This document shows positions 33,897-44,108 of a stretch of 64,000 nt of DNA, one piece after another; the stretch's first letter is position 1, and each line of letters begins with the position of its first letter. Location of the stretch: positions 62,001 to 126,000 of the forward strand of contig JAACJK010000174.1 of NCBI GenBank assembly GCA_013368325.1, given 5' to 3'. The position numbers and the translations under genes are program-made. The notes under the pieces are model-generated. The model worked only from the letters and a program-made list of their open reading frames with translations. It searched no databases and was not told where the DNA came from. The stretch is from Ephemerocybe angulata. Its lineage: Eukaryota > Basidiomycota > Agaricomycetes > Agaricales > Psathyrellaceae.

Positions 33897-34589
33897 CTTA
33901 CATCCCTGGGGATGCCAAAGGAGAGCAAAAGTGAGGACCTCCTCCTCGAGTCCAACTCCCTCAATTGTACCAAACACTCAAAGGCTGAAATAACCACCAT
34001 AGCTATAATCTTAGAGCGTCAATACGGCGTGGATCGCGATACAGACCCCATCGAACCCGTACTCCTCAAACATGACCTGGCACATCTTCTGCCTATTGAC
34101 CTTCGGATTCACCAGCGCTCCGTCAACAGCACCTCCCGCCCCTTCGGATCGACCTATATTTCAACTTTAGCATAAAACACGGCGAGTTACTCTTCGGTTA
34201 CTCTGCGTTAGTGCCTACAGGCTCGGGCCCAAAGCCGCGAGGACCGCTCCGTATGACCCCTTCCCAGTCGATGTTTACTACTTCGGAAACGTGTTGCTGA
34301 AGTACTACAACGTGAGTTGAAACCCACCCCTTTGGTCTGTGCCTCCATCGCAGCTTACATTGCACTTCACCTCAAGGCTTATACACCCAATAAGAGTCTC
34401 AACAGGCTGAAGGAAATAGCCGAGAAGATGACCCAAGCAGATCCTAAGATGTGTCCCACCACCTGGGAGGTAGCAGACGTCATCCGAAAGGCATCAAAGG
34501 CAAGGAGGAGCCGTGTATGGCCAACTAGCTACGAGTCGAGTAGCATGCTCAAGCTTCTAACTCGTCTTGGCGTGAAGAACCCGATGTAA
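33897..34589 (+). pseudogene. Protein-kinase-like C-terminal fragment, copy 2
   Basis: The end of a kinase-like protein is recognisable: APYDPFPVDVYYFGNVLLK, a GTGAGT intron (about 34311-34353), then RLKEIAEKMTQADPKMCPTT and a basic tail ending LLTRLGVKNPM, stop at 34589. The YDPF.VDV....G and RMTQ.DP..RP pattern is typical of the C-lobe end of fungus-specific kinase-like proteins. Catalytic motifs are absent; only the C-lobe end is left. A shorter, further decayed version lies at 13285-13475. Confidence 0.45.
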
Positions 34590-34764
34590 CAGACTCCCTG
34601 GTGAAATCATCTAGACGCATCGATTTAAGTGGCTAGTAGACGACTCGGCATCACCATAGTGCGGTTTCGTATAAATTCAATTGTTTGAGCCTGTAGAGAA
34701 TATAGTCCTGGCTGCAATGCGCTCATCAATGTACTCTACTTTTAACCACTTTCGACCGACTTTC

Positions 34765-35439
34765 CTACTGCACCGGCGCGTAAACCCACGTGGTGTACAT
34801 CCAAAGTGTATCAATATCCCCCTTTCCCTCCCCCGTAAACGACCAGAACTTAGCGCCATCCGTCAGCACATCAGTCGCCTTCTGATTCGTCCCAACATAA
34901 AGCCTCTTGATGTCCTCAATCGAGTTCAATTTAACCGCATCTTCTTTGTTGTTTTTAATCGCGTCTTTGATTTTCTTCTTAATCTTGGCACCCGTGTCGT
35001 TCTCCCCGACCGTGATATGGAATGAGGCCCCTTTAACCCGCCTAACTTCAACCTGCATGGTCTTGCCAAACACCCGGGCTTCGAGGTCGGCCGGCGCGCT
35101 GCGTCCGTCGATGGCGTCAGCCAGAGCCAGAGCGCGCGCCGTGTGCTTGTGCGCGGGGACGGCCCCATCGAGGAACGCGCGGAGCGAGTGTTCGAACGGG
35201 ACATTGACGTAGTCTCGAGCGTCGTACAGGCTGTCGCGAGAGTCAAACTCCTGGTAGTCCTGCAGGGGTTCAACCGAATCCGAATCCAATCGTTAATCAG
35301 CATGATACAACTTGAACACGGCTCCGAGTCGTATTATCGCAGATGAACAAACAGAGCGACTTACGAAGTGCGCCGCACTGGCCAGTGCTACGAGCCCCGC
35401 CAGAAGGAGGCCTACCATAGGTAACGTGTGGAATATCAT
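34765..35439 (-). CDS. Secreted protein with possible ubiquitin-like C-terminus, copy 2
   Basis: Exons 35439..35365 and 35259..34765 join in phase 0 (105-nt intron) to give 189 residues. Exon 1 is a signal peptide (MIFHTLPMVGLLLAGLVALA, then SAAHF). The mature protein starts DYQEFDSRDSLYDARDY and has the NVPFEHSLRAFLDGAV block shared with the divergent neighbour. The C-terminal part (MQVEVRRVKG, ITVGENDTGAKIKKKIKDAI, IEDIKRLYVGTN) can be laid over ubiquitin strands 1-2 and helix 1. There is no diglycine end, so conjugation is not suggested. Extracellular role unknown. This copy has the intact signal peptide, unlike the one at 13568. Confidence 0.65.
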
Positions 35440-35496
35440 CGAGTATTGAGTTAAGGGGGTGGATAGGTGGAGTGGAGCGGGTTTCAAGGTCGGAGG

Positions 35497-36071
35497 TGCA
35501 CGTTCCGGGAAGATTGGAAAAATAAGGAGCAGCTACCGAGCGAGGGTATATATACTTATGGAGGGCAGGGATGCGCCGTCGTGGAGCATGCTCGCCTGGA
35601 ACGTACATGTGCTCAGATGAGTTCGAAGTTCGAACTGAGTGCTTGTACGCTCTTGTACGGTTCGAACTTCGCGTCGAAGCCTGACCAACTGGAGAATGAG
35701 GAAGAAGGGGGAGATAGAGCGGCCAATCACCGGTCACCGGTCACCGGTCTAGTATGTGTGTATTTTCTAGGGTCGAAAGGGGCCACCGAAACTGATGTAC
35801 TTAGTCGAAGCGATAGTTGCTGCCATCATTGATTCTGCAGTGCGCACGGTTTATCGCTGATCTGCATCCGAGCTTCCTCATCCGCCACCGCGCAGAAAAT
35901 TGCATGGCGATGGCGTCCCCGAAGCAAGAGGTGGTGGAGTAACATACCTGAACGTCTGTCTGCCCTCCAGTTTCAGATGCCCCCAGCAGGGAAGATGCCG
36001 CATTAAGTTGGTCTTTACCTATGTAGTACCATGAGTCGACAATGTGGTTATTGAGGCCGCCTCGAGATGCG
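35497..36071. other. ~575-bp insertion specific to array copy 2
   Basis: Copy 1 reads directly from ggtcggagg to catgtggcac (14278-14286). In copy 2 these are separated by this segment. It contains a TATA-like gtatatatac (about 35547), an inverted pair around ttcgaagttcgaa (35620-35635), and three tandem TCACCGG units (about 35728-35748). No coding frame recognised. Whether it was inserted here or deleted in copy 1 is open. Confidence 0.5.
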
Positions 36072-36469
36072 CATGTGGCACTGCGATCGCCTTGGCATGA
36101 TGATGCGGATGCCACTGCCAGTTTGCGTGGCTCTTCGATGGCTCTTTAATCCCCCCAAATTCCAATCACCTAAGGCTAGCGTCTGTTCTTCGGGCTGTCT
36201 CCTGGATCTCCCGTGAAATGCCGAGCGTCTGGGTCTAATTATGTATAACTAATAATTAACCGATGGTCACCATCTGCCACCATCTAATTCTGACACGATC
36301 AAAGATCGAATGCGATAATCAGAGATTAGCATTGCGGTTTCCCTGTGGATTAATCAATGTTCCATCACCCCTGAGTAGTATAGTAATAGCACGTGGGGCT
36401 GGCTCTATAAAGAGCAGCGAAAACACGTCTGGAAGGTCTCCACCAACACCCACCCTCGACTGCACAAAG

Positions 36470-37022
36470 ATGAAAGTAACCATCCCCTCCATTCTCCTGG
36501 GAATGCTCTCCCTGTCCACTTGCGCATTTGCGTACCTGGTATGCCGCATTTCAACCTGACTCCGCTACACGATCCACTAATGCTGTTACTTCACAGGACT
36601 ACAACGAACTGGATGCTCGAGACTATGCCGACAGTCTGCCCGTGGAACGCAACACCGTCGAAGTTCCTTTCCAGCACTCCCTTCGCTCCTTCCTTGAAGG
36701 GGCCGCTGCCGCCTACCAGCGCGCCCTGGACGACCACGACGACCTACTCGAAGCCCGTGCCAATGAAAAGACCCATGTCTTTGCCGTCATCCACCCTTTC
36801 TGGAATGGAAAGCCGGTGGCAGGCGAAGCAAAGAAACTAAAGGAAATAGGGGGGCAATCTCCCAGAAGTTGGACTGCCAAAGACGCGCGAGATTACATAC
36901 TGCCGAGCACCTTACACAAAGCTACGTGCAAGTTCCGCCGCGGCGCGATCTACAATGAAGAGATTTTATCGTTGCAAAACGTCGAGGACGGCGAAATAAT
37001 TATACTCGATTGCCACAAGTAG
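36470..37022 (+). CDS. Small secreted protein, 164 residues, copy 2
   Basis: Exons 36470..36538 and 36597..37022. The encoded protein is identical to that at 14682-15234, including the signal peptide MKVTIPSILLGMLSLSTC. The TATA box (ctctataaagag) and the intron are also unchanged. It is divergent from the ubiquitin-like secreted gene at 34765. See copy 1 for structure; function unknown. Confidence 0.7.
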
Positions 37023-38049
37023 TTCCCTCCCAGCAACGGCTACTTCCAGCAGTTCCCTCCTAGCGACCACACGCATAGTGTTTTCCTATATAGATTATCT
37101 ACTTTCTTGAATAGTTAATGTATCTTCTGCGTATGTTGCTTCGATTCTTTGATTCTATGATGAAGCTTGTCCCGTTCAAGTACGCACTATCCGTGATTGT
37201 AAAGATTAGGGTTTAGGGCGAGTGAGTGACTTGGTGTACGTCGCCAACGACGGCGACGGAGACTCGATCTGCCCTCATCGTGCCTCAAACTCTACCAGAT
37301 ACGCTGATCGTAGTCGCGCAAGATGAACCTTGGTCACGCACCATACATATGCGTACGGCGCCCCCAGCATCTTCGACCCCAGCACCAGTGGTTGTGCCTC
37401 AAGGTGCGACCGTTCTGCATGACGCCAGTGAGGACATATACTAATCCGGGATATGTGCCTGGTTATGTTAGCCTTTAGGTGCCTTCTGTTAGTGGATTCC
37501 TTTGAGTCGGTTCGGTACACATGGCGAGTGGACTTCGGTAGGTCCGTGGTCGAATGATTCTCGCTCGTTCGTCTATTCGTTTTTGTCTACCCACCCATTC
37601 CCTCGTCTCTTCATCCACTTCGGTTTCCCTCTTCACGCTCTGCTGGTCGATCTCGGAAGACAAACTCGATCACGTCCATAAGGAGGAATATGTGGGATGG
37701 ATAATACGAACCTTTAGTTGTTCAAGATTGATCGTGAAGCGGGGATAGCTGTTCGTTCCTTCCTCCATCTACATTTATCTCGATAGACCGTTCGGCCATC
37801 TACCTATTTCGTTGCCTTCGATTCGGTTTTGTACCTTTGACCAAGTTTACTAGAATTCCAAACTCGAGCTCGTGATATGTCCACCACCTTGATGACTTTG
37901 TAATATCCGTTCTAAGATGGATACACGCCTTAAATCTTTCTAGTAATCTGATTGAGGGGTACTCTGGATAGTGGTTGGTCAACAGGTCGGAAGGTCGAGG
38001 TCGGTATCTTCATGGGCGGGAATTGGGCTTTCGGTTGAGGCAGGGCCGA
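37023..38049. other. Intergenic, no gene seen
   Basis: Copy of 15235-16260; only one extra T (near 37580) and a few base differences were noticed. Confidence 0.4.
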
Positions 38050-38350
38050 CTGTAGTTCGTGCAAAGCACGGTAAGCACTGTGATGGCTTTGCGCAATTTG
38101 TGCTTGCGAAGCTCTTGTTTTGCGCGGCGATTTGCACCGCCACAGCCGGCCGCGTGCTTTGTGCGCTACCCAGGTGAGTTTGTCAAAGCCCAGTGTTCAT
38201 TCATCCAAGATTTATGAGCTTTGGATTTGCGTGCATTGTACATGACCTTTCAAACGCGTCCACAGGATCATGAGGTATATAACCGCCCTGCTCAAGCGCA
38301 GACTTCCCAACACAACCCACCTCTACTCCATACTCAGTACATCAACCGCC
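38050..38350 (+). promoter_or_regulatory. Orphan-family promoter module, copy 3
   Basis: Same motifs as 16261-16561: several CAAAGC/GCTTTG sites and the TATA box aggtatataacc near 38272, 70-80 bp before the start codon at 38351. Confidence 0.6.
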
Positions 38351-38887
38351 ATGGCCACTATCACCGCCATTAACCAGCCAGTCGTAAACGAGCTCGCCAG
38401 ATCCCTCGCATGGAAATTCGCTGAGACCAAATGGCTAGAAGTCGACCCCCAAGTCGCCCTCGCCATCGCCCTCAATGACCGCTCGCATAGTGTCATCACC
38501 GCCGCCCGTACAAGGACGGTCGCGAATGTCGCGGCGAGGGTGTGGCATGAGCTTCCTCCCCGGTGCAAGGAGGATTTCAGGAGGCGTGTGTGGGTGAGGG
38601 CAGCGGAGCTGCTGAAGCAGGCTTTGGATGGGAAAGCGGGTGTCGACGAGATAAGGATTAGGGCGTATCTTGTTGCGGAGCTGAGGAGGGTAGGGATTGT
38701 GGAGACGGAGGTGTTGGAGCAGGCGATGAGCTATGTGGAAATGAGGGGTGCGGGTGCGCGGCAGCTGTATCTGGGCATTTGTGACGAGATGTGGAAGAGG
38801 AGTGTGAATGATCCGGAGGAGAGGATCCAGGATGAGCAGGGGGTGCGTGAGGTCTGTGATGAGCTGTGGATCAAGGCGGGGTTGTAG
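38351..38887 (+). CDS. Orphan ~180-residue family protein, copy 3
   Basis: Single exon, 178 residues, nearly identical to the copy at 16562 (ICDEMW in place of ICGEMW, and EERIQDE in place of EQRIQDE). It keeps TRTVANVAARVWHEL, RIRAYLVAELRRVGI and VCDELWIKAGL. In the third unit of the array it is followed by the peptide relic and by Apn1 copy C. Function unknown. Confidence 0.7.
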   Translation: MATITAINQPVVNELARSLAWKFAETKWLEVDPQVALAIALNDRSHSVITAARTRTVANVAARVWHELPPRCKEDFRRRVWVRAAELLKQALDGKAGVDEIRIRAYLVAELRRVGIVETEVLEQAMSYVEMRGAGARQLYLGICDEMWKRSVNDPEERIQDEQGVREVCDELWIKAGL

Positions 38888-39361
38888 CTCCGCCATGTGT
38901 AATGGGGAGGTTGACTTCTTTCCGACCTGCTGATACTTATTCTTGTTGAATTCTGGTACGGGAACTAATGTCTTGTCGCTATTATACAAGTTGGGCATTA
39001 AATCAGCCTGTAGTATGCTGCTAGAGTTGTGAAAACTCACCCTGATACAGTGAGCTTATATATATACAAGATCCTGCCTCGCTTCGCTTCGGCGACTGGT
39101 CGACTCGCGAAACATAACGAGAGGTATGGGCGACAATCCCCAACTCACCCATCTGTCTGACATTCCAAGACTACGGTACCCCCCCTGGTTATCAAACACG
39201 TTTAGCACACAGGGTTATGGGCTCGAGACGGTAAGTGGACAGCGAGGGGGGCTGTCGATTCTGTGGTACACTGCAGAACCTTTGAAGCACGGGGAAACAA
39301 GGTCGTGATCGAACTACCGCCCATCTCCCATATTACATGGAATACCACTATGTCATCGACC

Positions 39362-39700
39362 CTCATCCACAGTCGGAATGCTAGCGAGTACCAAGCACAA
39401 GAACGCACTCACCACAGTGAAAGGCCGCACCCGCGCAACCTCTCTCGGTACAGCACCCCCAAGGCCAGCCCCAAAATCACCATAATCATCGTCGCCCCAC
39501 ACGCACATGGTGACTTGACTCTCTCTCTCAAACGGATCGTAGTCGTCCTATATTGGTCAGGGAATCTACCCATATCTTCAGCGGATCCAAAGGCAGGCGC
39601 GGGGTCGCGCTCTGGAACACACAAGGCTCTTATACATACGCCCTCACCCGACCACGGGCCCAGAGATATGCATGTCCGAAGTACCAGGCTGGGTACACGA
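39362..39700 (-). pseudogene. Relic of the small signal-peptide gene, copy 3
   Basis: A frame with WGDDDYGDFGAGLGGAVPRE and VRPFTVVSAFLCLVLASIP corresponds to the second exon of the 7728-8022 gene. A TATA-like gtatgtataagagc lies upstream (about 39630). No signal-peptide exon could be recognised. The layout between orphan gene and Apn1 is the same as in the other two units. Confidence 0.35.
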
Positions 39701-39894
39701 GAGCGAGAGCCATAGGTGGCGCACTCCTCGGCCAGGGCTTGCACAGGGTTTACACTTCCGATCTCAGGCTCTCATAATACTTACGTGCCATCTTCCCCGA
39801 GGCAAGGCGATAATATCCAGGGGCCGACATACCGTGAGCGAGGTTCCTCCGTGATCGAACTGACCATCTAACCCCACGCAAGTATAACACCATC

Positions 39895-42354
39895 TCAATC
39901 CGCCTCATCATCACCTTCCTCGTCGACCTCGCTCGTCTTCTTTCGCTTAACGCCCCTCACGCCCTTCGCCTTCACGCCCTTCGTCTTCACACCCTTCGCC
40001 TTCACGCCCTTCGCCTTCTTCGCCTTCTCCACCTCCTTAGATATCCTCCCAACAACCTCCCTAACCCGCCCACCCAACGCCTCCATCTCTCTCTCCAAAT
40101 CCCCCTCTCCATTATTCTCCTCCTTCTCCAAAACACCAGCCACCGGCGGCTGGCCTAACTCCGACAACGCATTCAAAACCCCAATCTCCACGCCCCACAC
40201 CTCGGTCGGACGCTCAAACGACGCCGTCTCCAAAATCAGCGGGATATCCTTCGTCCGTTCGTCTGTCAGTATTGCGTGGAAGGCGGGGAGGCCGAGTGTG
40301 CCCCTGGATTAGTTAGGGATAGAATAGTCAGCGATAGTTACAGATCGCAGCGAAGAGCGGCAGGGATACTCCCAGCCACCCAGAGAAGTGAAATATGATT
40401 AAACGTAAAGAGCACCACTTCCACTTGGCGTGGAACGGACGGAGCGCTGCCCGACCGCCACCCGAACGAAGGAACGAACGTACGACCTCAACACCATAAC
40501 ACCGGCACACACTTGGGCCACCAGTCGGGCGCTCCCAAAGGAGACGAAACGAAACAAACCCGACATGAAATGAAGCGATCGAGTATACGAACGGCGAAGG
40601 GAGGAAGAAGAGAACAAGAAGAGAAAGGGAGAGAAAGAGAAAGGAAGACTTACATCCCAATGTTTTCATGCCGATCCCTCTTCGACCCACATTCCGTCTT
40701 CGAATCATTCAAGTGCATCCCGCAGAGGTACTTCAGTCCAATCTCCTCCTCGAAGCGCTTCACTAGAATATAGCATCAGTTCCACCATCACACCCCCAAC
40801 ATTTCAAAGTTCGAGCGAAGTAGATAGACGGATCAAAGAACACGACCCGAACACGATGCACCCGAAACAGGAACGCCAAACGAAGAACGCTGAAGAACAC
40901 AACATAAAACTCACTAGTCGCCTCCCACCCCTCCCGCGTACTTATATCATACCCCGCAGCATGCGCATGGCACGTATCGACGCACACACCGACGCGGGTC
41001 TTGTCCTCGACGAGCGCGATGATAGCTGCTATCTGTTTGAAGGAGGAGCCAATGACGTTTCCGGCGCCTGCCTAGGGTGGTTGAGGTGACGGATGGCGGG
41101 CGCGGGCGTGAAAGTAGTATGGCGTGCAGAAGCATGGGGCGCGAGCGGTCATGACAGCAGGTACGTAGTACATAGAAGGTCGAAAGGTCGTAGCGGAGAT
41201 AAACGAGGTGTGAGTACCAGCTGGGTGTGACGCGATGAGCAACGGACGCACCATATTCTCCAAGACCGTCACAACCCCCTCCGTCTCTTTATGCGCCGCG
41301 TTCAGGGAGTCTGCGATATGTCGTATACTCTCTTCGGGCGTAGCCTTGCCTACCGTCGAGCCTGGACTGTAGACGTCAATACACGAGGGGGAAGGTAGAG
41401 GGCGGTAAGCTCAAGACGCTGAAACAGTGAAAGTGAACGAAAAAGGAGAAAGGACGTACTGGAAGTTATAATACTTCAACCCCAACGCCTCACACCTCCT
41501 CAAATCATCCACAAAACACTCATAGGACTTCGCCCTCTTCGCCCTACACCACGAAACCCATCGTCAGCGCCTTCCCTCCAACAACATCCACACCTCCAAG
41601 ACGTGGTGAAAGGAGTACGCACGCGTCGGGGTTCCCGAGATTGACAAGGTAGTTGCCATGCGGGAGTACATGCTTTGGGTCGTATCCATACTCCTTCATG
41701 CGCTCTTTGAAGAGCCGTATAGAGGTGGGGGAGAGCGGCGGGGCTTCCCATTTTCGTTGCGATTTGAGGAAGAGGGCGAAGGCGTTTGCGCTGCGTGACG
41801 ACGACGTCGTGGGTCGTCATGGGAAGGCGTCGAGGGAGAGTGGGACAAGCAAGCATGAGGGACACGACAGAGAGACAGAACGGAAAGAGACGTACCCGAT
41901 CGCGGCAGCGTTCAAAACGGCGTTCTCCACGCCTCCAGCGGCCGAGACGTGCGCGCCGACCTTCCACGGACTCTGCACGCGGTGAAGGAACGTCGTCGCG
42001 TCTACCTCCTTTGTCTTCTTCGTCGTGCGTTTGGGTTTTATCGGTGTGGATGGTGGAGGCAAGAGGTTCTGCGTGTCATGTTCGTCGTCGGGCACTGGGG
42101 TTGTGGCTTTGGTGGACGTGCGTTTGCGTTTCTTTGGGGCGGGTGTGGCTGGGTCGTAGGGGTGGTTGGTAGGTAGAAGTGGTGTAAGGTCGCCGGGTAG
42201 ACGTACCTAGGTACTCCTCTGCGTATTCGTTAAACACACTTTCCACCCCAACCTCGCCCCCGCTGCTTCGTGTACTCGGTCCCGCCTCAGCCGAAACCAC
42301 AACCGCAGAGCTCATAGCTCGCGCTGAAGCCGTGCTCCTTCGCGTCGTCACCAT
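39895..42354 (-). CDS. Endonuclease IV (Apn1-type AP endonuclease), copy C
   Basis: Eight exons join in frame: 42354..42207, 42148..41896, 41790..41623, 41543..41460, 41366..41252, 41071..40915, 40762..40654 and 40303..39895 (480 residues). It begins [20 protein letters not shown]. Metal-ligand motifs are complete ([64 protein letters not shown]). The C-terminus has [22 protein letters not shown] repeats with an RGVKRKK end. The last intron is 350 nt, the shortest of the three copies. Predicted nuclear AP endonuclease of base-excision repair. Confidence 0.85.
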
Positions 42355-43080
42355 TCTCGAGGCTTTTGGAAATGGGGATACACGGAAAGATAGCCACAAA
42401 GGTCTGGAGAGGGATGGGAACATGGAATCGCGGAACAAGGAGGTGGGCGCCTGTGACGCGAGCGCTGATACCACCGCCGAGATGCCGAACTTAGTGTCCC
42501 ACGCACCGATCTGGACCTCCACCTCGGAGGACGCGAACTGAGCTTCAGACGACATGAGATACTACAGAGTACATGTTCCAATACGGGTAAATAATAAATA
42601 ATGATACGAAGAAAAATGGTAGACCAGGAAATCCATAAGAGGGACAGAGAAGAATCGTCAAATGAGATGGCCCGTCTTCGCGATCTTGGATGCCTCTTGA
42701 AGTATCCGTTTAGAATCTGGCCATGGTGCGCTCACAGTCTAGAAACATTGTGATTGGCTCTGGTACTACCAGTAAGAATGAATCGAGCGCAGTCACTACG
42801 AACTCCAGTCAGTCTGGCTGGCTCCCTTAGAGATCATCGGCCGGGAACGTATTGAGTGCGATTAGAAAGTGGAAACCGACTGCATACAGAGACCCATTCG
42901 AGAACCACAAAGCGACCAGGTTGTATCAAGGTCGAGATGCTCAAATAATTTACCCTAGAAACATCTGCTATTCACACTATTCAAATCAGTTTCAAAGAAT
43001 TTCTAATTAGGCGCCTCTCGACAACGTATTAATGTAAGATATCTAGAAGGTCATATAAGTGACCGGACCAGTCAAGTAAT
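42355..43080. other. Apn1 copy C upstream region and spacer
   Basis: Up to about 42540 the sequence is related to the upstream regions of Apn1 copies A and B. The stretch 42880-43010 has weak similarity to 58720-58830 (gcgaccag ... gatgcgcaaat), suggesting another old duplication. No gene seen. Confidence 0.35.
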
Positions 43081-43578
43081 CTAGGCCAATGTAATAGGTA
43101 TGAGGTCGTTGTGTTCGGAGAACATGTTCCCTTGACGCGGGATATACATCTGTGCTTCAAGCCGGGGCCGGCCGCACACCCTAATCCAAACAGCCCTATA
43201 CCGAGGCCTTGCGCTCTTCACCACACGGTCAAGTGGTCCATGAAGAGCCTCATACGTCTTCACATTCTCTATGTGTTTCGTCCTCAGAACGTGAGAATCC
43301 CAGTTAATCCGCATCCATAGGGCCCTGTGATCCAGCTTGACTCCAATATCGCACGGAATGCAGAAGACTAGGTCGGTGCAGTTTCCCCCCTTGGCGTGGT
43401 TCTCTACGGGGAGCACGCATGGGTCTGCAAGAAGGGCTCGTTCCCGGATCTTGTTATCGTGGTCTTGACAATCGACACGGGTGGACTCGTGTTCTGAACA
43501 CGCCTCCATGCACTCGATATATCCGTTGCTGCGGCGATCCATGGGGAAGAGCGAGCTTGAGGTGGCCTGGAAAGACAT
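43081..43578 (-). CDS. Hypothetical 165-residue protein under an orphan-family promoter
   Basis: An open frame from ATG 43578 (a longer start at 43647 is possible but lies in the promoter-like region). The protein is cysteine-containing (residues about 25-75: CMEACSEHESTRVDC, GNCTDLVFCIPCD) with a basic C-terminal half (RYRAVWIRVCGRPRLEAQ). I do not recognise it, and it lacks the blocks of the orphan family. Its upstream DNA nevertheless matches the promoter module of the orphan gene at 57667. It may be a real gene that acquired that promoter, or a fragment. Confidence 0.4.
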   Translation of the reverse strand: MSFQATSSSLFPMDRRSNGYIECMEACSEHESTRVDCQDHDNKIRERALLADPCVLPVENHAKGGNCTDLVFCIPCDIGVKLDHRALWMRINWDSHVLRTKHIENVKTYEALHGPLDRVVKSARPRYRAVWIRVCGRPRLEAQMYIPRQGNMFSEHNDLIPITLA

Positions 43579-43629
43579 ACTGGTAGTAAGGTAGAGAGAT
43601 ATCGTTTCGCGTCTGGCCTTCTTTTTAAC

Positions 43630-43840
43630 TGTTTCGATAGCGCACAAAGCACTTACAAAGCACGGTGAGGTTCACAGTGGATTTGATTTGTGTGCGTGTC
43701 ACATCGTTGCTTTGCACCGTCCACGGGAAGGTGATTGTGAATATGGTCCACAAAGCCACCTGTGCTTTGAGCAAGCTACCCTGCAAAGAGACTCATCCCA
43801 GTAGGGGACACGCGTTCGTTTCAACGCCCCCATTAATTGG
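43630..43840 (-). promoter_or_regulatory. Orphan-family promoter module without an orphan gene
   Basis: It contains cacaaagcacttacaaagca, tcacatcgttgctttgcacc, gtccacgggaaggtg, cacaaagccacctgtgcttt and gcaagctaccctgcaaag. The same order and nearly the same words occur at 57900-58050. It reads toward the minus-strand ORF at 43578. Confidence 0.55.
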
Positions 43841-44108
43841 CATTCACCTCATTCAACTAGTCACCTACAGATGCGGTACAATACAAGATACATAATAAAT
43901 ATTCCTACGAAGCATAGAACAAAGCCTTAGAACTTATAAGCCAAAATGAACAAAGGGAATCCAGGTGAGTAAGGCGTCCTCTGAGTTGTCGAGACTGAAG
44001 CGCAATTGCTGAGTGGCGTAGTGTAGAGCGACAGCGGAGAGAGTCCCGTCGAACCTGGCGGCACTGGGATCATTTTGATGGGTCAAAAGGTAGTCGTAGA
44101 AGGTGGTG

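Larger units (their letters stand above)
36073..39125. repeat. Duplicated segment, copy 2 (match at 14.3-17.3 kb)
   Basis: Near-identical to 14291-17340 through genes, introns and spacer alike. The left edge shows small indels around 36090-36115. At the right edge the match degrades after gagaggtatgggcgaca. Confidence 0.85.
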
